Source: Mesorhizobium muleiense (lineage in GTDB: Bacteria > Pseudomonadota > Alphaproteobacteria > Rhizobiales > Rhizobiaceae). Taken from it: DNA of 64,000 bases. Shown one piece after another: positions 34,598-41,909 of this stretch. Below the pieces are notes generated by a model. That model was not told the DNA's origin, did not search any database, and was given only the letters and a program-made list of their open reading frames with translations. Location: contig NZ_FNEE01000013.1 of NCBI RefSeq assembly GCF_900099905.1, forward strand, positions 93,108 through 157,107, in the 5' to 3' direction. Position 1 is the stretch's first letter, and every line of letters starts with the position of its first letter. The position numbers were made by a program, and so were the translations under genes.

Positions 34598-35596
34598 ATG
34601 CATCCCTTTGTGCTCGAACGTCCGCGCGACCTTTCCGCTGTCCTCGCCCTCGGCGCCCAGGCCGGCCGCAATGATGCGCCGGTCGAATACATCGCCGGCG
34701 GCACCGACATGGTGCAGCTTCTGCAGGAGAATGTCCGCCGACCGGATCGGCTTGTGAGCCTCGCGGGAGTTCTCGACGACGGCATCGAGATCGGTCCGCA
34801 AGGCCTGAGGCTTGGCGCCGCCGCCACGATGGCGGAGGTGGCCGCCCATCAAGCTGTGATCGAGCAGTTCCCTCTGATATCCCAGGCGCTGCTGAATTCG
34901 GCGAGCCCGCAGGTCCGCAACCAGGCGACCATGGGCGGCAATCTGCTTCAGCGCACACGCTGTCCCTACTTTCGCGATGTCGGCTACGAGGCATGCAACA
35001 AGCGCGTGCCTGGCTCGGGTTGCGCCGCCCTGGATGGCGAGAACCGCTGGCACGCAGTGCTCGGCACGAGCGACGACTGTATCGCCGTTCACCCGTCGGA
35101 CCTCGCGGTTGCCCTGGTGGCGCTCGATGCGTCGGTCGAGCTCCGAGGAGCTGGCGGTGACCGTTCCGTGCCGCTCTCCGATCTTCATCGCCTTCCCCGC
35201 GATACGCCGCACCTCGAAACCGTCCTGGAGCCGGGCGAAGTGATCACCGCGATCACGGTTCCGGCCAATGCGGCAGGACTGCGGTCTCACTATCTCAAGG
35301 TACGCGATCGCGCCTCCTTCGAGTTCGCCGTGGTCTCGGCCGCGGTCGCAATCGAGACGGACGGCGGTCGCATCCGGCAGGCCCGCGTAGCGCTCGGCGG
35401 CGTTGGAACGAAACCCTGGCGCCTGTCGAACGTCGAGACCGCTCTCGCCGGCGCCAACTTCGAGCCAGCGGTGCTCCGCCAGGCGGCGGCGCTCGCAGCA
35501 GACGGCACACGGGGTCGCGGCCACAACGGTTTCAAGATCGAACTCATGCAGCGCGCCATCGTGCGTGCGGTCGAAATCGCGGGAGCACGCGCATGA
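34598..35596 (+). CDS. paoB: Aldehyde oxidoreductase FAD subunit (PaoB-like)
   Basis: FAD-binding subunit, 332 residues. The flavin contact segment is YIAGGTDMVQLL and the MGGNLLQRTRCPYFRD segment follows. The Cys-rich insertion (CPYFRD, CNKRVPGSGCAAL and DDCIAVHPSD) corresponds to the extra 4Fe-4S site known from E. coli PaoB, which most family members lack. The C-terminal CO dehydrogenase flavoprotein domain is complete. It overlaps paoC by four bases. Confidence 0.92.
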   Translation: MHPFVLERPRDLSAVLALGAQAGRNDAPVEYIAGGTDMVQLLQENVRRPDRLVSLAGVLDDGIEIGPQGLRLGAAATMAEVAAHQAVIEQFPLISQALLNSASPQVRNQATMGGNLLQRTRCPYFRDVGYEACNKRVPGSGCAALDGENRWHAVLGTSDDCIAVHPSDLAVALVALDASVELRGAGGDRSVPLSDLHRLPRDTPHLETVLEPGEVITAITVPANAAGLRSHYLKVRDRASFEFAVVSAAVAIETDGGRIRQARVALGGVGTKPWRLSNVETALAGANFEPAVLRQAAALAADGTRGRGHNGFKIELMQRAIVRAVEIAGARA

Positions 35597-37710
35597 CTGC
35601 TGCCTTGATCGGAAAATCCGTCAGCCGCGTCGATGGCCGCCTGAAAGTTACCGGCGCTGCGACCTATGCCGCCGAGTTCGAGGTGCCGAACCTCGCCCAT
35701 GCCGCCGTCGTCAGGAGCATTGTCGCGAACGGCCGCATTGCATCCATCGACACGGCAGAGGCCGAACGGGCGCCCGGCGTAATCGCGGTTGTGACACACC
35801 GCAGCGCGCCCCGCCTCGCCTACCAGCCGCACAAAGGCCTCCCCGACGCAGCCGTTGGCGAGCGCCTGCATGTGCTGCAGGACGACCGAGTGACTCACCA
35901 GGGCCAGCCGATCGCGCTGGTGGTCGCCGAGACGCCTGAACAGGCGGTTTACGCGGCGGAGGTCGTGCGGGTTACCTACCGCAATGAGGCGGCGGCCACC
36001 GACGTCGAAAGCGTCGATCCAGTTCTGCCTACCGGGAAACCGGCGGAATGGGAGACACGGCGAGGCGAGCCCGACAGCGCCTTCGAACAAGCGGAATTCC
36101 GGGTCGACCAGACCTATGTGATCCCGCGCGAGAACCACAATCCGATAGAGATGTTCGCCACCATTGCCTCATGGCAGGGCGGCAGCCTGACCCTGTGGGA
36201 CAAGACACAGTGGGTGCACAATGTTGCCGAGGAGATCGCCGCCGTGTTCGGCATCGCTGCCGAGAACGTGCGTGTCATCTCGCCCTTCGTCGGCGGCGCG
36301 TTTGGTTCGGCGCTGCGCTGCTGGCCGCATGTCACGCTGGCGGCACTGGGCGCCCGTGTAGCCGGACGGCCAGTCAAGCTGGTGCTGTCGCGGCGCGAAA
36401 TGTATTACGGCGTCGGCTACCGTCCTCACACGGTGCAGCGGGCCGCGCTTGGCGCCTCCCGTGACGGCCAGCTCCAGGCCATCCGGCACGAGGGCCACCA
36501 GGAGACCTCGACCTACGAGGAGTTCACCGAGGCGCTGCTCAGCGCGACCCGGTTCCTGCACTCCTGCCCGAACGTCCACACGCGCCATCGCATCGCGCCC
36601 ATGAACGTCCACACGCCGACCTACATGCGCGCGCCCGGTGAGGCGAGCGGCATATATGCCCTCGAATCGGCCATGGACGAGTTGGCGGTCGCGCTGAGCA
36701 TGGATCCCGTCGAACTGCGCCTGCGCAATGAGCCCGACAAAGACGAGTTCAAGGACCTCCCGTTCTCGAGCCGGTCGACGAGAGAGTGCTACCGGGCCGC
36801 CGCCGAGCGGTTCGGGTGGGCACAAAGGAACGCCGCGCCGCGCTCCATGCGCGACGGGCGCTCGCTGATCGGCTGGGGCATGGCGAGCGCCACCTATCCG
36901 ATGAACTATGCACCGGCCTCGGCCATGGCCCGGCTCTTGCCGGACGGCACTGCCGAAGTGATGAGCGCAGCGAGCGACATGGGACCCGGCACATGGACAT
37001 CGATGACGCAGGTCGCGGCGGACACGCTGGGCCTGCCGATCGAGCGGGTCAAGTTCACGCTTGGCGACACCCGCCTGCCGCGCGCGCCTATCCACGGCGG
37101 TTCCATGACCATGGCGAGCGTCGGCAGTGCGGTGCAGGCGGCTTGCCGCAAGGTGCGCGAGGACGCACTGGCACGCGCCAGCGCCAACAATATTGAAGAG
37201 GCCATGAAGCGTCTCGGCCAAGCCATCGAGGCGACGGCCGACGTCGCTCCCGGAGATGAGACGAAGCGGTTTTCCATGCACGCTTTCGGCGCCGTGTTCG
37301 TGGAGGTTGCCGTCGATCCCGATCTCGGCGAGACGCGCGTGCGGCGCATCGTCGGCGCCTATGGCGCCGGCCGCGTCGTCAACCCGAAGATCGCGCGGAG
37401 CCAGTGCATCGGCGGCATGATCGGCGGTATCGGCATGGCCCTCATGGAGCACTCGGTTGTCAACCCCCGCAACGGGCGCGTCACCAATGCCAATCTCGCC
37501 GAATACGCCGTGCCTGTGCATGCCGACGCGCCGCCGGTCATGGACGTGATCTTCGTCGACGAGCACGACCCGCACGTGAACCCGCTCGGCGTGAAAGGCC
37601 TCGGCGAGATCGCGCTGGTCGGCGTCGCGCCAGCGATCGCCAATGCCATTTTCCACGCTACCGGAAAGCGCGTCCGCGAACTGCCCATCACGCCGGACAA
37701 GCTGCTCTGA
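35593..37710 (+). CDS. paoC: Aldehyde oxidoreductase molybdenum subunit (PaoC-like)
   Basis: Catalytic subunit, 705 residues, binding molybdopterin (probably the cytosine dinucleotide form, as in E. coli PaoC). It has the MoCo segment VGGAFGSALRCWPHV and the catalytic Glu in GVKGLGEIALVG near the C-terminus. It has no signal of its own and would be exported with the Tat-tagged PaoA. The complex should oxidise aromatic or other aldehydes in the periplasm to acids. No MocA-type chaperone (PaoD) follows, so maturation must use a chaperone encoded elsewhere. Confidence 0.92.
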   Translation: MTAALIGKSVSRVDGRLKVTGAATYAAEFEVPNLAHAAVVRSIVANGRIASIDTAEAERAPGVIAVVTHRSAPRLAYQPHKGLPDAAVGERLHVLQDDRVTHQGQPIALVVAETPEQAVYAAEVVRVTYRNEAAATDVESVDPVLPTGKPAEWETRRGEPDSAFEQAEFRVDQTYVIPRENHNPIEMFATIASWQGGSLTLWDKTQWVHNVAEEIAAVFGIAAENVRVISPFVGGAFGSALRCWPHVTLAALGARVAGRPVKLVLSRREMYYGVGYRPHTVQRAALGASRDGQLQAIRHEGHQETSTYEEFTEALLSATRFLHSCPNVHTRHRIAPMNVHTPTYMRAPGEASGIYALESAMDELAVALSMDPVELRLRNEPDKDEFKDLPFSSRSTRECYRAAAERFGWAQRNAAPRSMRDGRSLIGWGMASATYPMNYAPASAMARLLPDGTAEVMSAASDMGPGTWTSMTQVAADTLGLPIERVKFTLGDTRLPRAPIHGGSMTMASVGSAVQAACRKVREDALARASANNIEEAMKRLGQAIEATADVAPGDETKRFSMHAFGAVFVEVAVDPDLGETRVRRIVGAYGAGRVVNPKIARSQCIGGMIGGIGMALMEHSVVNPRNGRVTNANLAEYAVPVHADAPPVMDVIFVDEHDPHVNPLGVKGLGEIALVGVAPAIANAIFHATGKRVRELPITPDKLL

Positions 37711-37735
37711 CCGTCGAAAACGAAGGGCTTAAGAC

Positions 37736-38236
37736 ATGATCATCACCCGCAGAGACGTCCTTGCCGCGACAACTGCTTTCGCCGCTGTGGCTGCAGCAGG
37801 CCAGGTTGGCGCAGCCTCTGTCCAAGGAAGGAATGAGACAATGAAGATCACCCGAGTTGGATCACAGCCGTCCGGCCCCGGGCCGGCCGATTACTTTACC
37901 GGGACCGTGCGCATCGATGCGCTCTTCCAGGCGCCCGAGCCGGCGCGCGTTGGTGGCGCCAGCGTCACATTCGAGCCTGGCGCCCGCACCGCGTGGCACA
38001 CGCACCCACTCGGCCAGACGCTGATCATCACGGCCGGTCTCGGCCGGGTCCAGCGCGAAGGCGCGCCAGTAGAAGAAATCCGGCCAGGTGACGTCGTCTG
38101 GATTCCGCCTGGCGTGAAGCATTGGCACGGCGCGTCTGCGACCACGGCGATGACCCATCTCGCTATCCAGGAATCGCTTGATGGCAAGCCGGTCGAATGG
38201 CTGGAGAAAGTCAGCGACGAACAATACCGCAGCTGA
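37736..38236 (+). CDS. Tat-exported cupin protein
   Basis: A 166-residue single cupin domain with a twin-arginine leader (TRRDVLAATTAFAAVAAAG). The metal-binding motif 1 is GARTAWHTHPLGQTLIITAG with two His and a Gln, and motif 2 is PGDVVWIPPGVKHWHGA. It is 25 bp after paoC and is probably the fourth gene of the operon. Homologous cupins are often annotated as carboxymuconolactone or quercetinase-like; the activity is unknown. Export to the same compartment as the Pao complex suggests a joint role. Confidence 0.88.
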   Translation: MIITRRDVLAATTAFAAVAAAGQVGAASVQGRNETMKITRVGSQPSGPGPADYFTGTVRIDALFQAPEPARVGGASVTFEPGARTAWHTHPLGQTLIITAGLGRVQREGAPVEEIRPGDVVWIPPGVKHWHGASATTAMTHLAIQESLDGKPVEWLEKVSDEQYRS

Positions 38237-38357
38237 ACGCTGGCGGCACCCGGCGTCTCGCGCGTTGCGGGGTCTCGCTGCTCCGAAATCCTATGGGGCA
38301 CGCTGCCGACTCGGCACCGATCGCGGCTGCGCATGCGCTCTTCCTTCTCCCCTTGTG

Positions 38358-39544
38358 AGGGCTTTGCACGGGGGCCGAAGTTTGGCGCAGATGGCGCATG
38401 GGGCGTTTTTTGAAACGCAATCAGGCCACATTGGCCCGGTTGCAGGCCTCGGGGGCCCAATTGGGCCCCCCCTCGGCGGATTTTGGGCAGACTCCGCCCC
38501 CTCATGCCGGCTTCCTCACCGCGAAGAGGACGGCGGCCGCCCGTTGCAGATTGTAGCCGCAGCCGGCAAGCACGCACTGCGTCCGGTTGGTCGCCAGGTT
38601 GAAGAAGCGCAGCCGCCGCATGCCGTAGTGCTGCTTGAACACCGCAAACGGCCGCTCCACCGCCGCCCGCACCTTGGAGATCAGCCGGTTGCGCTGCTTC
38701 TGGCGCGGCGTCAGCGGATGGTGCTTGTTGGGCCGATGCATCAGCCGGTCCTTGATGCCGGCCTGCTTAAGCCGGGCGTGCCGGGCATGGGTGTAATAGG
38801 CCTGGTCGCCATAGGCCGCCTCCTCGTCGCCGCAGATCAGCATGTCGGCCGGCTCGGTGTCGGTGATCGAAGCATCGGTGAAGTGCATCCGCCGGATCAG
38901 CGTGTGAGCATCGTCGACGCCGTTGTGCACCTTATAGCCGAACACCGTCTTTTTGCCCTTGCGTCCCCAACGCGCATCGGGGTCGGCCGATGGCCGCGCC
39001 GACGTCTCCTCACCCTTCTTCGGCTTCGCCGGCGGGCGGGCGGCGGCCTGCATGAACGATGCATCAATCAGCGTGCCCTGCTTGAGGATCAGGCCCTTCT
39101 GCTCAAACTGCCGGGTGATCTCATCGAACACCCGATCAATCAGCCCGTCGCGCTTCAGCTCTTCGCGGAAGCGCCACAGCGTCGAATGGTCCGGCGTGCG
39201 GTCCGACAGGCTGAAGCCGGCAAAGCGGCGGAACGACAGCCGGTCGCGCAGTTGCATCTCAAGGGCGGGGTCGCTGAGATTGTTCCACACGCCCAAAAAC
39301 AGACAGCGCAGCAATGTCTCGGCTGGATAGCTGGTGTTGCCCTTGCCCGGCCCGCTGCGCTGACCAAGAAGTGCCCGGATCGGCATCCAGTCGATGACCG
39401 TCGCGATCTGGTCGAGCTGCGTCGTATCCGACAGCGCCAGCGCATCCGCCAGGCTCAGTTGACCAACAACACGATCGACCATCCGAATCATCTCCCTCTC
39501 TTCCTTACCCCCGGAATCATCAATCCGATTCTGTGCAAAGGCCT
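38358..39544. mobile_element. IS5-family insertion sequence, complete, 1187 bp
   Basis: The ends are AGGGCTTTGCAC (38358-38369) and GTGCAAAGGCCT (39533-39544), inverted repeats matching in 11 of 12 positions. CCTTGTG occurs immediately outside both ends (38351-38357 and 39545-39551) as an apparent 7-bp target duplication. One transposase gene fills the minus strand. The element sits within a dispersed repeat. Confidence 0.88.
38502..39491 (-). CDS. IS5-type DDE transposase
   Basis: A 329-residue DDE transposase of the IS5 group. The first catalytic Asp is in TLIDASFMQAA, the second in YGDQAYYTHARHARL, and the Glu in the RAAVERPFAVFKQHYGM segment with its Y-R-E-type spacing. An N-terminal DUF772-like domain is present (LLGQRSGPGKGNTSYPAETL, then GVWNNLSDPALEMQLRDRLS). 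ATG at 39491 or 39482 starts it; GAGGGAG just upstream fits 39482 better. The frame is intact, so the element may still be active. Confidence 0.93.
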   Translation of the reverse strand: MIRMVDRVVGQLSLADALALSDTTQLDQIATVIDWMPIRALLGQRSGPGKGNTSYPAETLLRCLFLGVWNNLSDPALEMQLRDRLSFRRFAGFSLSDRTPDHSTLWRFREELKRDGLIDRVFDEITRQFEQKGLILKQGTLIDASFMQAAARPPAKPKKGEETSARPSADPDARWGRKGKKTVFGYKVHNGVDDAHTLIRRMHFTDASITDTEPADMLICGDEEAAYGDQAYYTHARHARLKQAGIKDRLMHRPNKHHPLTPRQKQRNRLISKVRAAVERPFAVFKQHYGMRRLRFFNLATNRTQCVLAGCGYNLQRAAAVLFAVRKPA

Positions 39545-39713
39545 CCTTGTGGGAGAAGGTGGCCTCGCGAAGCGAGGTCGGATGAGGGGTGTTCCAGCTT
39601 GGCACCGACGCACTCCGTCCAGCACCCCTCTTCCGTCTCGGCGCTACGCGCCGATCCACCTTCTCCCACAAGGGGAGAAGGAAAGATCACGCATCGATCC
39701 ACGCAATGAGTGC

Positions 39714-39744
39714 TTGACCTCAAGTTAACTTGAGCTTGTAGCAT
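39714..39744 (+). promoter_or_regulatory. SoxR/MerR-type promoter-operator
   Basis: TTGACC (39714-39719) and TAGCAT (39739-39744) are separated by exactly 19 bp, the over-long spacing typical of MerR-family promoters. The spacer holds the perfect 16-bp palindrome CTCAAGTTAACTTGAG (39719-39734), which matches my memory of the SoxR binding site. It lies 31 bp before the SDR gene. No soxR gene is in the window. Confidence 0.8.
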
Positions 39745-39774
39745 TGGCCTGCACGGATCGAAGGAGCATCGGCA

Positions 39775-40497
39775 ATGCTGACGAATATGGATTTCCACGG
39801 CCTTCGCGTAGCGGTCACGGGTGGCACGTCCGGTCTCGGGCTGGCGCTTGTGCGGCAGCTCGCCGCGCAGGGTGCGAGCGTCGCCTTCGTCGCACGCACT
39901 GCCGCGGACGTCGAGCGCATCGCTGACGAGACGGGCGCACACGGCATTGTCGGCGACCTCGGCAAGAAGCACGACATCTACCCGATCGCGTTGCAGGTCA
40001 CCGCCAGCCTCGGCGGGCTCGATGTCCTGATCAACAATGCATCGAGCCTCGGGCCGGTGCCTCTTGTGCTGCTTGCCGACACCGAGTGCGAGGATCTGGA
40101 AAAGGCGCTTGCGGTCAATCTCGTCGGCGCGTTTCGGCTGACCAGAGCGCTGTTCGGTGCGCTTGCCACGTCGGCGCGCGAGAGCCGTGGCGCGCTGGTG
40201 ATCAACATCTCCAGCGACGCGGCGGTGAACGCCTATCCTGGCTGGGGCGCGTATGGTGCGAGCAAGGCCGCTCTTGCCCATCTGATGGCGATCTGGGACG
40301 AGGAGGCGAAAGACGATGGCATAAGGTTCCTCGCGCTCGACCCTGGCGATATGGACACCCCGCTGCACGCGCTGGCGCTTCCTGACGCCGATCCGGCCAC
40401 CTTGAAGCACCCCGATCTGGCGGCTGCCGAGATCATCGATAAGCTGCTTGACGCGTTGCCGGCTGGCGCAGCACCCCGCGCCGTGGCACGTGGATGA
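39775..40497 (+). CDS. SDR family oxidoreductase
   Basis: A 240-residue short-chain dehydrogenase. The cofactor motif is TGGTSGLG, the NNAS motif is LINNAS, the catalytic Ser is in INISSDAAVNAYPGW and the Tyr/Lys pair in YGASKAALAHL. AAGGAG is nine bases before the ATG. Its promoter looks SoxR-controlled, so the enzyme may act on oxidants, quinones or redox-active compounds. The last four bases overlap the start of the QueA-like gene. Confidence 0.92.
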   Translation: MLTNMDFHGLRVAVTGGTSGLGLALVRQLAAQGASVAFVARTAADVERIADETGAHGIVGDLGKKHDIYPIALQVTASLGGLDVLINNASSLGPVPLVLLADTECEDLEKALAVNLVGAFRLTRALFGALATSARESRGALVINISSDAAVNAYPGWGAYGASKAALAHLMAIWDEEAKDDGIRFLALDPGDMDTPLHALALPDADPATLKHPDLAAAEIIDKLLDALPAGAAPRAVARG

Positions 40498-41570
40498 TTG
40501 CCGCCGACCATCCGGATCGGCGCTCCGCCAGGCTGTTGGTCGTCATGGCGGACGGCGCGATGACCGACCTGCCGCGCGCTGACCTCGCGAAGCTGTTCGA
40601 GCCCGACGACCTGGTCGTCGCCAATGACGCCGCGACCTTGCCTGCCAGCCTGCGCGGCACGCATGTCCCCAGCAGTGAAGCGATCGAGATCCGCCTGGCG
40701 GGCTGGCTGTCACTTGCCGATCCAACGCGTTTCGTGGCGATTGCCTTCGGCGCGGGCGATCACCGCACGCGCACCGAAGATCGGCTGCCTCCGCGTCCGC
40801 TGTCACCGGGCAATCGCCTCCGGCTCGGCCCGCTTGAAGCCGTTGTGGAGCGCCTTCTCGACCATCCTCGCCTTCTCGAGCTGCGCTTCTTAGGCAACCG
40901 CGCAGCTGTGCTTGCAGGACTGGCGCAGCACGGCCGGCCAATCCAATACGCGCATGTTCCCGAGCCGTTGGCACTTTGGGATGTTTGGACGAAGATTGCC
41001 GCCCGGCCGGTCGCGTTCGAGGCGCCATCGGCAGGCTTTGCGCTCGACTGGCGCACGCTTCAAAGCTGGCGGCGGCACGACGTCGGCTTCGCCACACTCA
41101 CGCATGCCACGGGCGTTTCCTCCACCGGGGATCGCGCGCTCGACTCGCGCCTTCCCTTCGATGAGCCATACCGCATCCCCGAGCACACCGCGGTAAAAGT
41201 CGCGCGGGCGAAGCTGCGCGGCAGCCGCATCATCGCGGTCGGCACGAGCGTCGTGCGCGCGCTTGAGGCGGCCGCTAATCCCGATGGCAGCGTGCGTGCA
41301 AAAAATGGCATTGCGACGGGCCGCGTCGCGCGGGAGACGCCGCTTCGCGTCGTCGATGCGATTCTGACCGGCGTCCACCAGCCGGGCGAAAGCCATTTCG
41401 AGCTCCTGCGCGCCTTTGCCGACGATGCCCTGCTCGCCAAGGCCTCCGCAGCCTTCGCCGCGCACCGATACCGGACGCATGAATTCGGCGATTCCATGCT
41501 GCTCAATCGGCAACTGCTGGATCGATCGCACGAACCGAACCGTGCGCGAGACGCAGCCTCTACTCTATAG
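40494..41570 (+). CDS. QueA-like S-adenosylmethionine:tRNA ribosyltransferase-isomerase homologue
   Basis: A 358-residue protein with the QueA fold. Recognisable segments are LFEPDDLVVANDAATLPASL, VGFATLTHATGVSSTGDRAL, IIAVGTSVVRALEAAA, ETPLRVVDAILTGVHQPGES and HEFGDSMLL. Compared with true QueA it starts differently and lacks the usual N-terminal FDYELP-type opening, so it looks like a divergent paralogue. It is coupled to the SDR gene (ATGA overlap) and lies behind a SoxR-type promoter, which is odd for a queuosine enzyme. It may have been recruited to another AdoMet-based reaction. The function is uncertain. Confidence 0.8.
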   Translation: MIAADHPDRRSARLLVVMADGAMTDLPRADLAKLFEPDDLVVANDAATLPASLRGTHVPSSEAIEIRLAGWLSLADPTRFVAIAFGAGDHRTRTEDRLPPRPLSPGNRLRLGPLEAVVERLLDHPRLLELRFLGNRAAVLAGLAQHGRPIQYAHVPEPLALWDVWTKIAARPVAFEAPSAGFALDWRTLQSWRRHDVGFATLTHATGVSSTGDRALDSRLPFDEPYRIPEHTAVKVARAKLRGSRIIAVGTSVVRALEAAANPDGSVRAKNGIATGRVARETPLRVVDAILTGVHQPGESHFELLRAFADDALLAKASAAFAAHRYRTHEFGDSMLLNRQLLDRSHEPNRARDAASTL

Positions 41571-41909
41571 ACTCTATAGGCGTTCCGAGATCTTGGTTTC
41601 CCAGGGCTTCCGGAAACAATTTTTGACAGGTAATTGATTTAAAATAACTATTTTGACCTTAGTAGCTACGAATCGGGGTCAGGAGTTCGAATCTCTTCGG
41701 GCGCGCCAATCGGCAGTACATTCCAAAATCGTGTCGCGACGTCCAGTTCTGACCCAACCTCGACTTTTGTCTGGACCGTCGGTAGGTCTCGTCAGGGTGG
41801 AAACCGGAGTACGGCCAGAGAACTGTCCTTCCAGAAGCGACGCGGGATCAAGGGACGTCGCCTGGCCGGACGTGACGCGCAGGAGAGGGCATCTTTGCAA
41901 CCGCGACGA
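41571..41909. other. Intergenic region with the right attachment repeat
   Basis: No gene is visible. The stretch holds the tRNA-Arg fragment (41666-41710). The following 200 bp are of unknown origin; continuous reading frames across the repeat are chance. Confidence 0.4.
41666..41710. repeat. Right attachment repeat (tRNA-Arg fragment)
   Basis: It starts with the anticodon-loop bases CTACGAATC and continues with a 36-bp exact copy (41675-41710) of the tRNA-Arg 3' end at 22844-22879. Two bases of the anticodon stem are missing and there is no 5' half, so it is not a tRNA gene. It marks the far end of the integrated segment. Confidence 0.85.

Larger units (their letters stand above)
38342..39682. 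repeat. 147-bp MITE-like repeat split by an insertion sequence
   Basis: With the insertion sequence and its 7-bp duplication removed, positions 38342-38357 and 39552-39682 join into a 147-bp element. Its terminal inverted repeats are 27 bp and perfect (right arm 39656-39682). A close copy without this insertion lies at 63767-63907. The unit is therefore a dispersed repeat that existed before the insertion sequence landed in it. Confidence 0.8.
22880..41710. mobile_element. Putative integrated genomic island at tRNA-Arg
   Basis: An 18.8-kb segment delimited by the exact 36-bp direct repeats at 22844-22879 and 41675-41710. The content is accessory: transporters, ArsR and LysR regulators, an aldehyde oxidoreductase operon, an insertion sequence, truncated genes and dispersed repeats. 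I see no integrase, excisionase, relaxase or transfer genes, so it is either a decayed integrative element or one that relied on a lost or distant recombinase. Confidence 0.75.

Noticed and set aside
36169..37656. A 495-codon minus-strand frame within the aldehyde oxidoreductase gene
   Set aside because: It has no domain and lies fully inside a gene with complete molybdenum-enzyme motifs.
41666..41710. A possible second tRNA-Arg gene
   Set aside because: Only the 3' part is present, the anticodon stem lacks two bases and there is no acceptor 5' strand. It is an attachment-site copy.
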